Positions 35,670-43,461 of a DNA stretch of 64,000 nt are shown in pieces. The notes below the pieces were generated by a model that made no database searches, was not told the origin of the DNA, and saw only the letters and a list, made by a program, of their open reading frames with translations. The stretch is taken from contig NZ_BKAG01000001.1 in assembly GCF_007992435.1 (NCBI RefSeq), forward strand, positions 186,001 to 250,000, read 5' to 3'. Source of the DNA: Prosthecobacter gellanilyticus (lineage in GTDB: Bacteria > Verrucomicrobiota > Verrucomicrobiia > Verrucomicrobiales > Verrucomicrobiaceae). Both the position numbers and the translations under genes were made by a program. The first letter of the stretch is position 1. Each line of letters begins with the position of its first letter.

Positions 35670-36569
35670 TTATATACAAAGGCTTCCGCCCTTGTAGCTC
35701 AAGGGAAGAAGGATGACGACGAGTTTTGGATAGTCGGGATTCGCCACAGTTGGCAATTTGACTGCCTCTGCCATATAGCTTCTGGGGGAGCCATCGATCC
35801 ACCAAGTCTCTCTCACAGGCCCGACGCTTTGGGATTGCTCAGCGTAGCATATTGTCGCCACGGAATCTTTAGGAGGGCGCTCTCCTCCTTTGATATAGCC
35901 CTTGAAGAGTTTGTTCCCCGACGAATGTTTTACCCACAGAGGACCACCTCCGCTGAAGCTGCCTCGTTGGTCGGTCATGAATGCGAACGAGACAGGGATA
36001 GCCGAGATTAGTTCCGCCATTCTGTAACATGTGGCATCCAATGAGCCTCCGTATCGCTGCTGGAGCCGAAGCAACTCTGGGAAATGGAGCCGACCAATGC
36101 CTTTCAGATCATCGGTGAATTCGTCACTGGGGAACAGCATTTCAGCCGCTGCGGTATCACAGAGGCTTTCGAACTCTTTCTCTTCCGGACTACTCTGTGC
36201 TGCGGCATGGTGGAGAGGCAAGAAGTCGCAATAGTCGGGGAACAAGGTATGCGCAAATTCGTGAAAAATTGTGAAGGCCTGGCGTTCCTTCATTCGACCC
36301 GCAGCATATTCAATCTTCGGCCGGCCGTTCGCGCCGAGTAGGATGCGCCCGTCCCCATCGATATCGTGTTCGACTTCAAAGCATCGGATGCCAAACAAAC
36401 TACATAGTTGGCGCGGGCAAAAGGCGGGCCCAGACCATCCATGCCTTTTCGCGTAGCTCACCTTTTCTTGGGCAAGCCGTCGTATAAGGGCTTTTGGTTT
36501 CTTTTCCCCAAAATGTTTCAAGAGAGCCTCCACCGAAGGGTGGCGGTCTTTAGTCGTAGCTGCTGACAT
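35670..36569 (-). CDS. ImmA/IrrE-family metallopeptidase
   Basis: About 299 residues from the ATG at 36569. The zinc-peptidase motif HEFAH lies near residue 105, followed about 40 residues later by the second metal-binding part CDTAAAEMLFP, the usual ImmA/IrrE arrangement. The C-terminal third is not recognised. Family members cut the XRE repressor encoded next to them after DNA damage or mating signals. The gene lies directly downstream of an XRE repressor gene (47 bases apart), which fits such a pair. Confidence 0.87.
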   Translation of the reverse strand: MSAATTKDRHPSVEALLKHFGEKKPKALIRRLAQEKVSYAKRHGWSGPAFCPRQLCSLFGIRCFEVEHDIDGDGRILLGANGRPKIEYAAGRMKERQAFTIFHEFAHTLFPDYCDFLPLHHAAAQSSPEEKEFESLCDTAAAEMLFPSDEFTDDLKGIGRLHFPELLRLQQRYGGSLDATCYRMAELISAIPVSFAFMTDQRGSFSGGGPLWVKHSSGNKLFKGYIKGGERPPKDSVATICYAEQSQSVGPVRETWWIDGSPRSYMAEAVKLPTVANPDYPKLVVILLPLSYKGGSLCI

Positions 36570-36616
36570 GGGATGGCGGACCTGTTTAGGCAATGGCTAA
36601 ACATATATCCAACCGC

Positions 36617-37024
36617 TTAAGCCCGAAAACTGTTTTCTATGCTTTGGTAAACGAACTTCCAGTGCTCTAGGTCTCGGTGCACTTTGGCTTTACGGTTCCT
36701 CAGCACGTACATGGCATCAAGGATGGCAGGATCAGGCTCCTTTCCCACAGATTTCAGGAAGCGAACAAGTCCATCTAACCATTCTGGCTTTTTTTCCGGT
36801 ATCACTCGTTTAATTTGTGCCTGCTCTGTCTCTAAAAGATCCGCTAGAGTCGCATCAAGTGCCTCGGCAATTTTGAAGAGAGTATCGATAGATGGATTAC
36901 TTTCCTCATCGTTCTCCAATTTTGAAACAAGCCCCTTCGACACCTGAGCCATCTCGGCTAGCTGAGGAAGAGTGAGGTTTTTTTCGGTCCGAAGGGCTCG
37001 AAGGCGGGGGCCGAGGTTTCGCAT
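36617..37024 (-). CDS. XRE-family transcriptional repressor
   Basis: A 135-residue protein with an N-terminal helix-turn-helix (residues 5-58: RLRALRTEKNLTLPQLAEMAQV, then SKGLVSKLEN and IDTLFKIAEAL), followed by a helical C-terminal region. It is transcribed with the ImmA/IrrE peptidase and diverges from the DUF2779 operon. It probably represses both directions at the operator in between until the peptidase removes it. The start at 37024 is chosen because the helix-turn-helix begins there. Confidence 0.9.
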   Translation of the reverse strand: MRNLGPRLRALRTEKNLTLPQLAEMAQVSKGLVSKLENDEESNPSIDTLFKIAEALDATLADLLETEQAQIKRVIPEKKPEWLDGLVRFLKSVGKEPDPAILDAMYVLRNRKAKVHRDLEHWKFVYQSIENSFRA

Positions 37025-37128
37025 AATGAAAATTATGGGCTCGAAGTTCAAAATAGCAAGACCTTTACCCTTGACCGGTTCATTATATTGAACAACATGG
37101 ACACCGTTAGCAATCAAGTTGAACTCAC
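37025..37128. promoter_or_regulatory. Divergent promoter region with inverted-repeat operator
   Basis: Perfect inverted repeat GTTCA-N6-TGAAC at 37078-37093, overlapping an AT-rich core, plus related half-sites GTTCA near 37046 and GTTGAAC near 37118. It lies between the XRE gene and the divergent small genes, where an XRE repressor would bind. Confidence 0.6.
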
Positions 37129-37374
37129 ATGAAGAACACCAAAGTTACCTCTCCTTCGTTGGCATCTCAGGCAGGACGCATCCTGGCCGATTCCAGCGCC
37201 TCTGAAACAGCCAAGAGCTTGGCGGCTAGCGCGCTCGCGCAGCGGTCTTCTGGACACCAGACCGGAGCTGATATCGAAGCGCTCGCAGGCCGGGTTCTGG
37301 ATAGCAAGAAGTATAGCGATGAAACCAAATCCCTCGCTGGATCGGTTCTGTCGCAATCAAACAAAGCTCGTTAA
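37129..37374 (+). CDS. Small hypothetical protein with internal repeat
   Basis: An 81-residue protein. It contains two similar units, SLASQAGRILADSSA and EALAGRVLDSKKYS, each followed by an ETAKSLAASALAQ or ETKSLAGSVLSQ type sequence, so it is an internal duplication of about 30 residues. It is the first gene of a + strand operon reading into the DUF2779 and SLATT genes. Similar small Ala/Ser-rich proteins are common in islands; no function is known to me. Confidence 0.7.
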   Translation: MKNTKVTSPSLASQAGRILADSSASETAKSLAASALAQRSSGHQTGADIEALAGRVLDSKKYSDETKSLAGSVLSQSNKAR

Positions 37375-37397
37375 CCTCCTTATTATCCCTGCGAACT

Positions 37398-37604
37398 ATG
37401 GACAAATACTTTGTCAACGACACTGCCCAGCCGAATGGCGATCACGAAGTTCATAAATCGACATGTTCTTGGTTGGCTCTTGCCATCAGAAAGACAGATT
37501 TGGGCTATCACGCTGACTGCTCTGGAGCTGTGCAGAAGGCACGCAATCATCATCGACAAGTGAATGGCTGCGCATTCTGCAGCCCGCGTTGTCATACCAG
37601 TTAA
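37398..37604 (+). CDS. Small Cys/His-rich hypothetical protein
   Basis: A 68-residue protein with YFVNDTAQPNGDHEVHKSTC near the start and a C-terminal CAFCSPRCHTS. The combination NDxAQPNGDHEVH and CxxC...CHTS is seen in a widespread small-protein family without assigned function; a zinc site is likely. It starts 23 bases after the preceding gene and is followed by the DUF2779 nuclease gene. Confidence 0.7.
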   Translation: MDKYFVNDTAQPNGDHEVHKSTCSWLALAIRKTDLGYHADCSGAVQKARNHHRQVNGCAFCSPRCHTS

Positions 37605-37695
37605 GGGTTGGCCGCCCAATGTTTAATGATCTCACTATGCTAACAGCGAATCTCCATTGCGTGGTTTGCGGTTAGGCCGACAACCCCAAATTGCT

Positions 37696-39507
37696 ATGTA
37701 TCTTACGAAGTCTGACTTTAAAGTTGCTAGTGCCTGCCCAACCAAACTCTATTACAGGAAGCTTCAATATCCTTCGCTTCTTGATGCCGATCCCTTCTTG
37801 GAGTTTCTCGCTGACGGAGGATACATGATCGAAAAGATGGCTAAGCTCCTCTATCCTGAGGGCATTGAGATGGGCCAGTCTACAGGCCATGAGAGTGCAT
37901 TCAAAGATACCACGGACAGACTACAAGAAGCCGATATTGTGTTGTTCGAACCTACGGTTCTTGCCGGGAATCTCTTGGCTCGAATCGACATTTTAGTAAA
38001 GAAGGCGAACCACGTTAAAATCATCGAAGTCAAATCTTCCTCAGTCGATGCAATCGAAGGAGGTCCCAACCCGTTTCGAGGTTCCAAAGGAGGTATTCTG
38101 GCGAAGTGGCGTCCTTACCTTGAGGACGTCACCTTCCAAGCATTGGTTTTTAACCGAGCATTTCCCCAGCTCACTGTTGAACCGATGCTGTGTATTGTGG
38201 ACAAATCGGCTGCGGCCAATGAGGCCTGCACCTTGGACAAGTTCAATTTGAGGAAGGGGAGTGGTAGAAGGATGGCAGCCGATGTTGAGTATTCAGGAGA
38301 TCTTGCAGCCTTGAAAGATGCCCATGTGCTTGCATTCTACAACGTGGCGGGAGAGGTCGGCGAACTGACCACTGAGGTGGAAGCAGCTGCCGATGGCCTT
38401 GCTGCAACTTTGCGAGGTGAAGTACCCACTCGATCTACCCCGACGATCAATATGGGGTGCAAAAAGTGCGAATATCGAACTGATCCAAATAGCGGCCCGA
38501 GTGGCTTCACAGATTGTTGGGGCTCGCTTGCAAAGGTGCAACCTCATCTCTTTGACTTCGTAAGGTTAGACGGCTTGCGGCCGCCCGGGAAGAATGACCC
38601 TGTGTCTTTGTTGACAGGTCAGGGGACAGCCAGCTTGCTGGATATTCCAGAAGCTTGGTTGAGCGGAGCGTATGCGCCACGCCAACGGATTCAACTTACT
38701 CACACCTCACCGCCTCGGGAGTATCTGGACGAGAGTTTAAGAGCGAAGCTTCGTACCCATGACTATCCATTACATTTTATCGACTTTGAAGCTAGTCGAG
38801 TTGCGCTGCCTTATCATACGGGTATGCACCCCTATCAACAGGTGGCATTTCAGTGGAGTTGCCACACCATCCGCCAGCCAGGGGCTCCAGTCGAGCATTC
38901 CGAATGGATTAATCTAGAGCGTAGGTTTCCCAATTTTGGATTTGCCAAAACACTGCATAACGTTCTCGGGAACGAAGGTACGATCTACGTGTGGTCTCAC
39001 TTCGAGATGACAGCGCTCAAGGAGATTCGCAGCCATATGACGACGCTTTGTTTTGAAGATCCTGCATTGGCGACCTGGCTTGAAGTAATCACTGATCCCG
39101 ATAATCCGCGTGTCATCGACATGGAGAAACTGGCTGCGAAACATTATTTCCATCCACGGATGGGAGGGAGAACTTCAATCAAAGTGGTCCTTCCTGCCGT
39201 ATGGGAGAATGACCCAACACTTTGGCGGGATCCATTCTTTTCCAGATATTACAAAGTCGATGCCGATGGTAAAGTTCTTGATCCTTATAAAACTTTGACA
39301 CCGCTCCCAGTAAGTGACGTGGGCGAAGACCTTGGCGTCGTGATAGAGGGAACGGCTGCTATCAGGGCCTATCAGGATCTTGTGTTTGGTAGAGGCTCAA
39401 TAGACGAGCGTGCTCGGGAAGGGCTCAAAAAGCTTCTTCTTCAATACTGTGAACTCGACACGGCGGCGATGGTCATGATCTGGAAGCATTGGATTAGAGA
39501 CAACTAA
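37696..39507 (+). CDS. DUF2779-family nuclease: Cas4-like domain plus DEDD exonuclease
   Basis: A 603-residue protein. The first 280 residues look like a Cas4/AddB-type PD-(D/E)XK nuclease: Asp98 in RIDIL, Glu111 and Lys113 in EVKSSS, and four cysteines (C14, C255, C258, C274) placed as for an iron-sulfur cluster. The C-terminal half contains an RNase H-like exonuclease start, HFIDFEAS with Asp363 and Glu365, a VWSHFE block and a late YCELDT with Asp588. This matches DUF2779, a family frequent in defence islands. It is followed 39 bases later by the SLATT effector gene. An upstream start at 37657 is less likely. Confidence 0.82.
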   Translation: MYLTKSDFKVASACPTKLYYRKLQYPSLLDADPFLEFLADGGYMIEKMAKLLYPEGIEMGQSTGHESAFKDTTDRLQEADIVLFEPTVLAGNLLARIDILVKKANHVKIIEVKSSSVDAIEGGPNPFRGSKGGILAKWRPYLEDVTFQALVFNRAFPQLTVEPMLCIVDKSAAANEACTLDKFNLRKGSGRRMAADVEYSGDLAALKDAHVLAFYNVAGEVGELTTEVEAAADGLAATLRGEVPTRSTPTINMGCKKCEYRTDPNSGPSGFTDCWGSLAKVQPHLFDFVRLDGLRPPGKNDPVSLLTGQGTASLLDIPEAWLSGAYAPRQRIQLTHTSPPREYLDESLRAKLRTHDYPLHFIDFEASRVALPYHTGMHPYQQVAFQWSCHTIRQPGAPVEHSEWINLERRFPNFGFAKTLHNVLGNEGTIYVWSHFEMTALKEIRSHMTTLCFEDPALATWLEVITDPDNPRVIDMEKLAAKHYFHPRMGGRTSIKVVLPAVWENDPTLWRDPFFSRYYKVDADGKVLDPYKTLTPLPVSDVGEDLGVVIEGTAAIRAYQDLVFGRGSIDERAREGLKKLLLQYCELDTAAMVMIWKHWIRDN

Positions 39508-39546
39508 ACTTTCCACAACGCATAATGCTTCTCGTCTTGAACCGCG

Positions 39547-40458
39547 ATGAAATCCTGGGTCAAACTTCAAATCCTCAAAATAAAGCTTGGTCGGAAGAAT
39601 TCCGGTCTGTGCCGAGCTGTCCGGCGACAATTCAGTCGTCGCCGTCGCTTACTGAAAACCGCTGCGCAGCGAGAAAACGAGCGAGAATTTCGCGTGCGGC
39701 TGCGAAACCAACGTCAGCAAAAAAGCGATCTCCCACCTTACCTCACCAAGAACAATTGGGAACAAGAGTTGAACTACAAGCTATGGATTACCAAGGGTGC
39801 ACGCTTTGCGGCAGCACGCCGCTGTGAAGATCTGGACGCTGCTGGACTCTGGGCGACGACAATCCTTTCCGCCTATCTGATCATTGTGGGGCTCATTCCG
39901 TATATTCCACATCCCATTTTCAAGGACATCTCACAAGACTTGCTGAGCTTCGGAACAGCCGCGCTTTCCATTATTCTAATGGCAGTCACTCTTCTAATCT
40001 CAATGCGTCAGTATCCACTTCAAGCGAGAGCGTTTCACGAATGTTCGCTAAAGATAGGAGTTCTCTATGATCGCCTGCGTCAAGCGAAGGAAATTGAAAA
40101 TGAGGAGGCGAAGCGGGCGCAAATCGCCGCAGTGACGCGAGACTATGAAGAACTGCTTCCAAAATACGCCAACCACCAGCCGATTGACCTTGATATGTTT
40201 AAGACGCTGAAGGCTGAATACTTCAAGGTCGGCTGGTGGTGGTGTGTGCGGTGTAACTTCAGGTATTATAGACTAACGAAAGCTATGCTGCATTCGGTCA
40301 TCGCAGGTGGTGTGTTAATGGTTGTCATCATCGCCTTCAGAATAGACGCCATGGAAGGTTCATCTGCGTTGCCGCAAACGGCGAAGCCGAATGCCTCACT
40401 CGATGGCAAGATGGACCCCTACGCGGTTAACCGTATGTCAATTCTGCCTGGGAAATGA
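39547..40458 (+). CDS. SLATT-family membrane effector
   Basis: A 303-residue protein. A basic N-terminal 75 residues are followed by the SLATT pattern: helix with WITKGARFAAARRCED near 80-95, two membrane helices (about 98-121 and 132-154) and a long helix with FHECSLKIGVLYDRLRQAKE. A third hydrophobic segment lies near 248-268. SLATT proteins are predicted pore-forming effectors normally switched on by a nucleotide second messenger or a reverse-transcriptase partner; none is seen here. The neighbour is the DUF2779 nuclease on the same strand. Confidence 0.72.
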   Translation: MKSWVKLQILKIKLGRKNSGLCRAVRRQFSRRRRLLKTAAQRENEREFRVRLRNQRQQKSDLPPYLTKNNWEQELNYKLWITKGARFAAARRCEDLDAAGLWATTILSAYLIIVGLIPYIPHPIFKDISQDLLSFGTAALSIILMAVTLLISMRQYPLQARAFHECSLKIGVLYDRLRQAKEIENEEAKRAQIAAVTRDYEELLPKYANHQPIDLDMFKTLKAEYFKVGWWWCVRCNFRYYRLTKAMLHSVIAGGVLMVVIIAFRIDAMEGSSALPQTAKPNASLDGKMDPYAVNRMSILPGK

Positions 40459-40462
40459 TTGT

Positions 40463-42580
40463 TCACTCACCCTGAATTCTCCAGATCGACACATTCCTGA
40501 AGCTCGCCGTTGCTGGTAGGACACTTTCATCAAGGCGACCGGCTAATTCCTCGGAACGAGGCGCCCATAAGTTTGCGTTTAAGTGCATAGGAAGGTGTGG
40601 AAGCGGAGTGGGGTCCCATCCAACCCGTTGGTGGACGACTTTGTCGTCAACGGACCACGAAATAAGGCCCGGCCGCCACTCAATGGCGTAAAGATGATAG
40701 TCTTGAGTAGCATCAAAACCTAGTTCGATACGACAAGGTGAGCCTCGATAGCCAAAACCGATCGCTACCCCTTCGTCCCCTGGGTTGAAATAGACGTTCA
40801 CCAACATACGGTGGGGGTCATCACCGGTTAGCTCGATATCGATCTCTTGACGTGGGCAATCTCGATAAAGAAAGAAGCCAGTGACAAGGCCGGAACCGCG
40901 AGCAGCCTTTATCTCCGCTTCGAACCGCCCGTGCGCGAACGAATTGACAGTGGCGAAGGAACCTGAACGATACGGCCTACCTCTCGCTGTGACCTTCGTT
41001 AGTGCAAGATGGGCCCCCTCATCTGAATATGTCATCCCCTCCGGATCGAACCCTGCCTGATTCCCGGGAAATGTTCCGACGCTACTACGAAACAGTGGCG
41101 TTGCCGCTGTCATGGCTGCACGGCTAATAAGAGCGTAATCACGTGGCGTTTTGGGAGAGGTCTGTGACTCTTGCCATCCGCCTTTGGGGATTAGCGCCCA
41201 TGGTGAATCATCCATGGAAGAGGATCGCGCGCAGTCTGTTGATACGATCGGCTCAACCACTGAGCGGTCGTCGCGAAAAATTCGTAATTTACGCGGGGCA
41301 CCTATGGGAAATGCATGAATCGGCGGCGCGAGGCCAAGGAGAGAACAAAGTGGTTGCCACAAAACTTCGCTTTCCTCGTCGTCTGGAAGAAATGCGGTTC
41401 TAGATAGCGGAATACAACTTAATTCCAGCCTGGGAGGTATAACAGCGTTTGTCTCCAGCACAAACTTTACACCCGGATGCTTAATGGCAGCATGAAATGC
41501 GTCCTTCGAAAGCGGAACGTCAACGAGAGCATCGAACGTCTGAAGAAGGACCATCAGCTCGCTTTCCTGGATCACGTCCTCGTCACCATCAAAAACTCGA
41601 ACACGAAAACCAAGCATAGACAGAGCCATGGGCACACCTTCTTGATCACGACAAGCCGTCCAAGATATGATTGGCCCAGCGACCGCTCGCTCCGGCACCT
41701 CAAGAATATTTGCGTCGACTATCCCGGCACGCGCGAGGTATGGCAGAATAGAATAGGAATTATCAGAGCCTCCATCAAGTCGTTGTTTGATCGCGGGCAA
41801 AGAGAGTGCAAGGGCACCAAGTTCCTTGAAGCGACGGTTGATCCACATGTCAACGGGTCCGACGACTGGCATTGATCTCAATAGAGTCGAGGCACCTTCA
41901 CGAGAAAGGACGTAGCCCGAAAGAAACCACAGTCCTCTAATCGGGCGGAACAAAGCTTGGCAAACGTCTGCACGTTCTACTGTTCCACCTGCGTCGGAAT
42001 AAGAGAGATACAACAAATGCGGCCCTCCACGGTTTGCACAACGTTTGGATGCTGCGCGCCATCCTGCGTCGATCAGCGAGGCCGCTCCGCGTGTGAACCA
42101 AACATCATCTTCTAGCACCAAGACATGACCGTGACTTCCCTCAGCAATCATCTTCCATGATTCAATGTGCGACCTTGCAACGGCGACCTCTTGCCGAGTC
42201 ATTCTAAGTGGCTCGTTGGCACCGAAACACTCCTCTAGTCTTGCGTCTGGCTGAACATAAAGCTGATCACCCAAGAGATATGTCGGATCTACGTCAGCTG
42301 TAGCCGCTATGGCTCGACCGTCGCGAGCGTCTATAGCTGCCATGCGCCTTGCAATCGATGTTAGTGGCAAATCTTCGCAGGTATTGAACCGGCTCAGTTC
42401 ACGTAGCGTTCGCCGCAATCTCTGCGGCTGTCGGTTGAGATTCACTATTAAAATCATTCCGATCTTCCCCTTACGCCTACCGAAAGCCGAGATCCGCCCA
42501 CCAGGGAATAACGCCCACAGCATTCGCGACGCCCGGAACACAAATCTGCGAAAAAGACTAGAAACGTCATGAAGGTTCAT
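40463..42580 (-). CDS. Fusion: GT25 glycosyltransferase, sulfotransferase-like, GH16 glycosidase
   Basis: A 705-residue protein. Residues 40-270 resemble GT25 (LPS-type) transferases: VNLNRQPQRLRRTLRELS, HVLVLEDDVWF with an acidic motif, and PVDMWINRRF. Residues 300-395 resemble a sulfotransferase fold (VPMALSMLGFRV, FDALVDVP, PGVKFVLETNA) but lack a clear PAPS loop. Residues 490-700 match GH16: the catalytic motif QEIDIELTG has Glu579, Asp581 and Glu583. A transferase joined to a glycoside hydrolase/transglycosylase is unusual. It ends the three-gene operon. Confidence 0.7.
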   Translation of the reverse strand: MNLHDVSSLFRRFVFRASRMLWALFPGGRISAFGRRKGKIGMILIVNLNRQPQRLRRTLRELSRFNTCEDLPLTSIARRMAAIDARDGRAIAATADVDPTYLLGDQLYVQPDARLEECFGANEPLRMTRQEVAVARSHIESWKMIAEGSHGHVLVLEDDVWFTRGAASLIDAGWRAASKRCANRGGPHLLYLSYSDAGGTVERADVCQALFRPIRGLWFLSGYVLSREGASTLLRSMPVVGPVDMWINRRFKELGALALSLPAIKQRLDGGSDNSYSILPYLARAGIVDANILEVPERAVAGPIISWTACRDQEGVPMALSMLGFRVRVFDGDEDVIQESELMVLLQTFDALVDVPLSKDAFHAAIKHPGVKFVLETNAVIPPRLELSCIPLSRTAFLPDDEESEVLWQPLCSLLGLAPPIHAFPIGAPRKLRIFRDDRSVVEPIVSTDCARSSSMDDSPWALIPKGGWQESQTSPKTPRDYALISRAAMTAATPLFRSSVGTFPGNQAGFDPEGMTYSDEGAHLALTKVTARGRPYRSGSFATVNSFAHGRFEAEIKAARGSGLVTGFFLYRDCPRQEIDIELTGDDPHRMLVNVYFNPGDEGVAIGFGYRGSPCRIELGFDATQDYHLYAIEWRPGLISWSVDDKVVHQRVGWDPTPLPHLPMHLNANLWAPRSEELAGRLDESVLPATASFRNVSIWRIQGE

Positions 42581-42606
42581 CGTGGTAGCTCCAATGACAC
42601 CGGGCT

Positions 42607-43461
42607 TTAACAGCCGTATACGTTACGCCAATTGCGGTCATCACTCCGATATGAGAGATTCCATCGCATTTCTGCGATCGAGTCCCAGTTTCGCAATATC
42701 TCAAAATCTAGGGGAAGGCCTGACAGCTCCAACTGACGTGCGTGAGCTGCCAATGCAGCAGTCAAGTTGCCAGGGCCGGTCGTAGATTGTATCTCGAGCG
42801 TGCCGTTAGTATTGAGCAGCTTTTCGGTGGCTCGAACTAGCGCGGACCGAAGGATTGGGTGACCCGCCGGCCCAGCGATAGGATCGTTGTTGACATAGAA
42901 GATTCGTTTGCCGCTTGGTAGATCCGGTCGCCAGATATCCGCCGCCGCCATCATTCCGCCAATCGTCATGTCATAACACAGCGGCTGCAGCTTGAGCCTC
43001 TCATCACGGAACATATACTTCCAACCATCACCAATGAGGACATCATCCGCATCGATATACATGCCTCCTTTCTCGAGTATAAAGCACATACGCAAATAGT
43101 CGCAACGCATTGCAGGATGACGACAACGCTCGAATGCGCTGAGCTCACGTTCACCATAGAACTCCGCAATGTACTCTGCCGCGCTGGTATCGTCGAACAT
43201 GTAAAACTCGAATCCCTCGTCTGCCAGAGAATCCCAACTTTCGAGGCAACCACGAACGTCGTCTGGCAGATTGAGTGGATCATGCCAGTATCTTAGCAGT
43301 CGCTTAGGTATAGACGTTTGGCTTGTGTTGAAATCCTCGATCACGTTCCTCGAGCCTTCACATTGTTTGAGAATGATATCTCTAATGAATGCAGATCGAA
43401 GGTCATCGCACTCCTCGAAACCGGGCGGGTATAGGTCCATGTGTTTTGAAATGGATATCAA
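42607..43461 (-). CDS. Glycosyltransferase with DXD motif (OCH1-like)
   Basis: A 284-residue protein. IPKRLLRYWHDPLNLPDDV and, near residue 115, RHPAMRCDYLRMCFILEKGG followed by YIDADDV match the Gly_transf_sug/OCH1-like families, where D-x-D binds the metal and sugar nucleotide. It overlaps the carbamoyltransferase gene by four bases and ends 26 bases before the fusion gene, so all three form one operon. The sugar and acceptor are unknown. Confidence 0.82.
   Translation of the reverse strand: MISISKHMDLYPPGFEECDDLRSAFIRDIILKQCEGSRNVIEDFNTSQTSIPKRLLRYWHDPLNLPDDVRGCLESWDSLADEGFEFYMFDDTSAAEYIAEFYGERELSAFERCRHPAMRCDYLRMCFILEKGGMYIDADDVLIGDGWKYMFRDERLKLQPLCYDMTIGGMMAAADIWRPDLPSGKRIFYVNNDPIAGPAGHPILRSALVRATEKLLNTNGTLEIQSTTGPGNLTAALAAHARQLELSGLPLDFEILRNWDSIAEMRWNLSYRSDDRNWRNVYGC

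Noticed and set aside
35689-35720. tRNA-like start near the comM junction (TTGTAGCTCAAGGG)
   Set aside because: Resembles part of a D-arm only; no anticodon or T-arm with matching stems was found, and the stretch is the end of the ImmA/IrrE gene.
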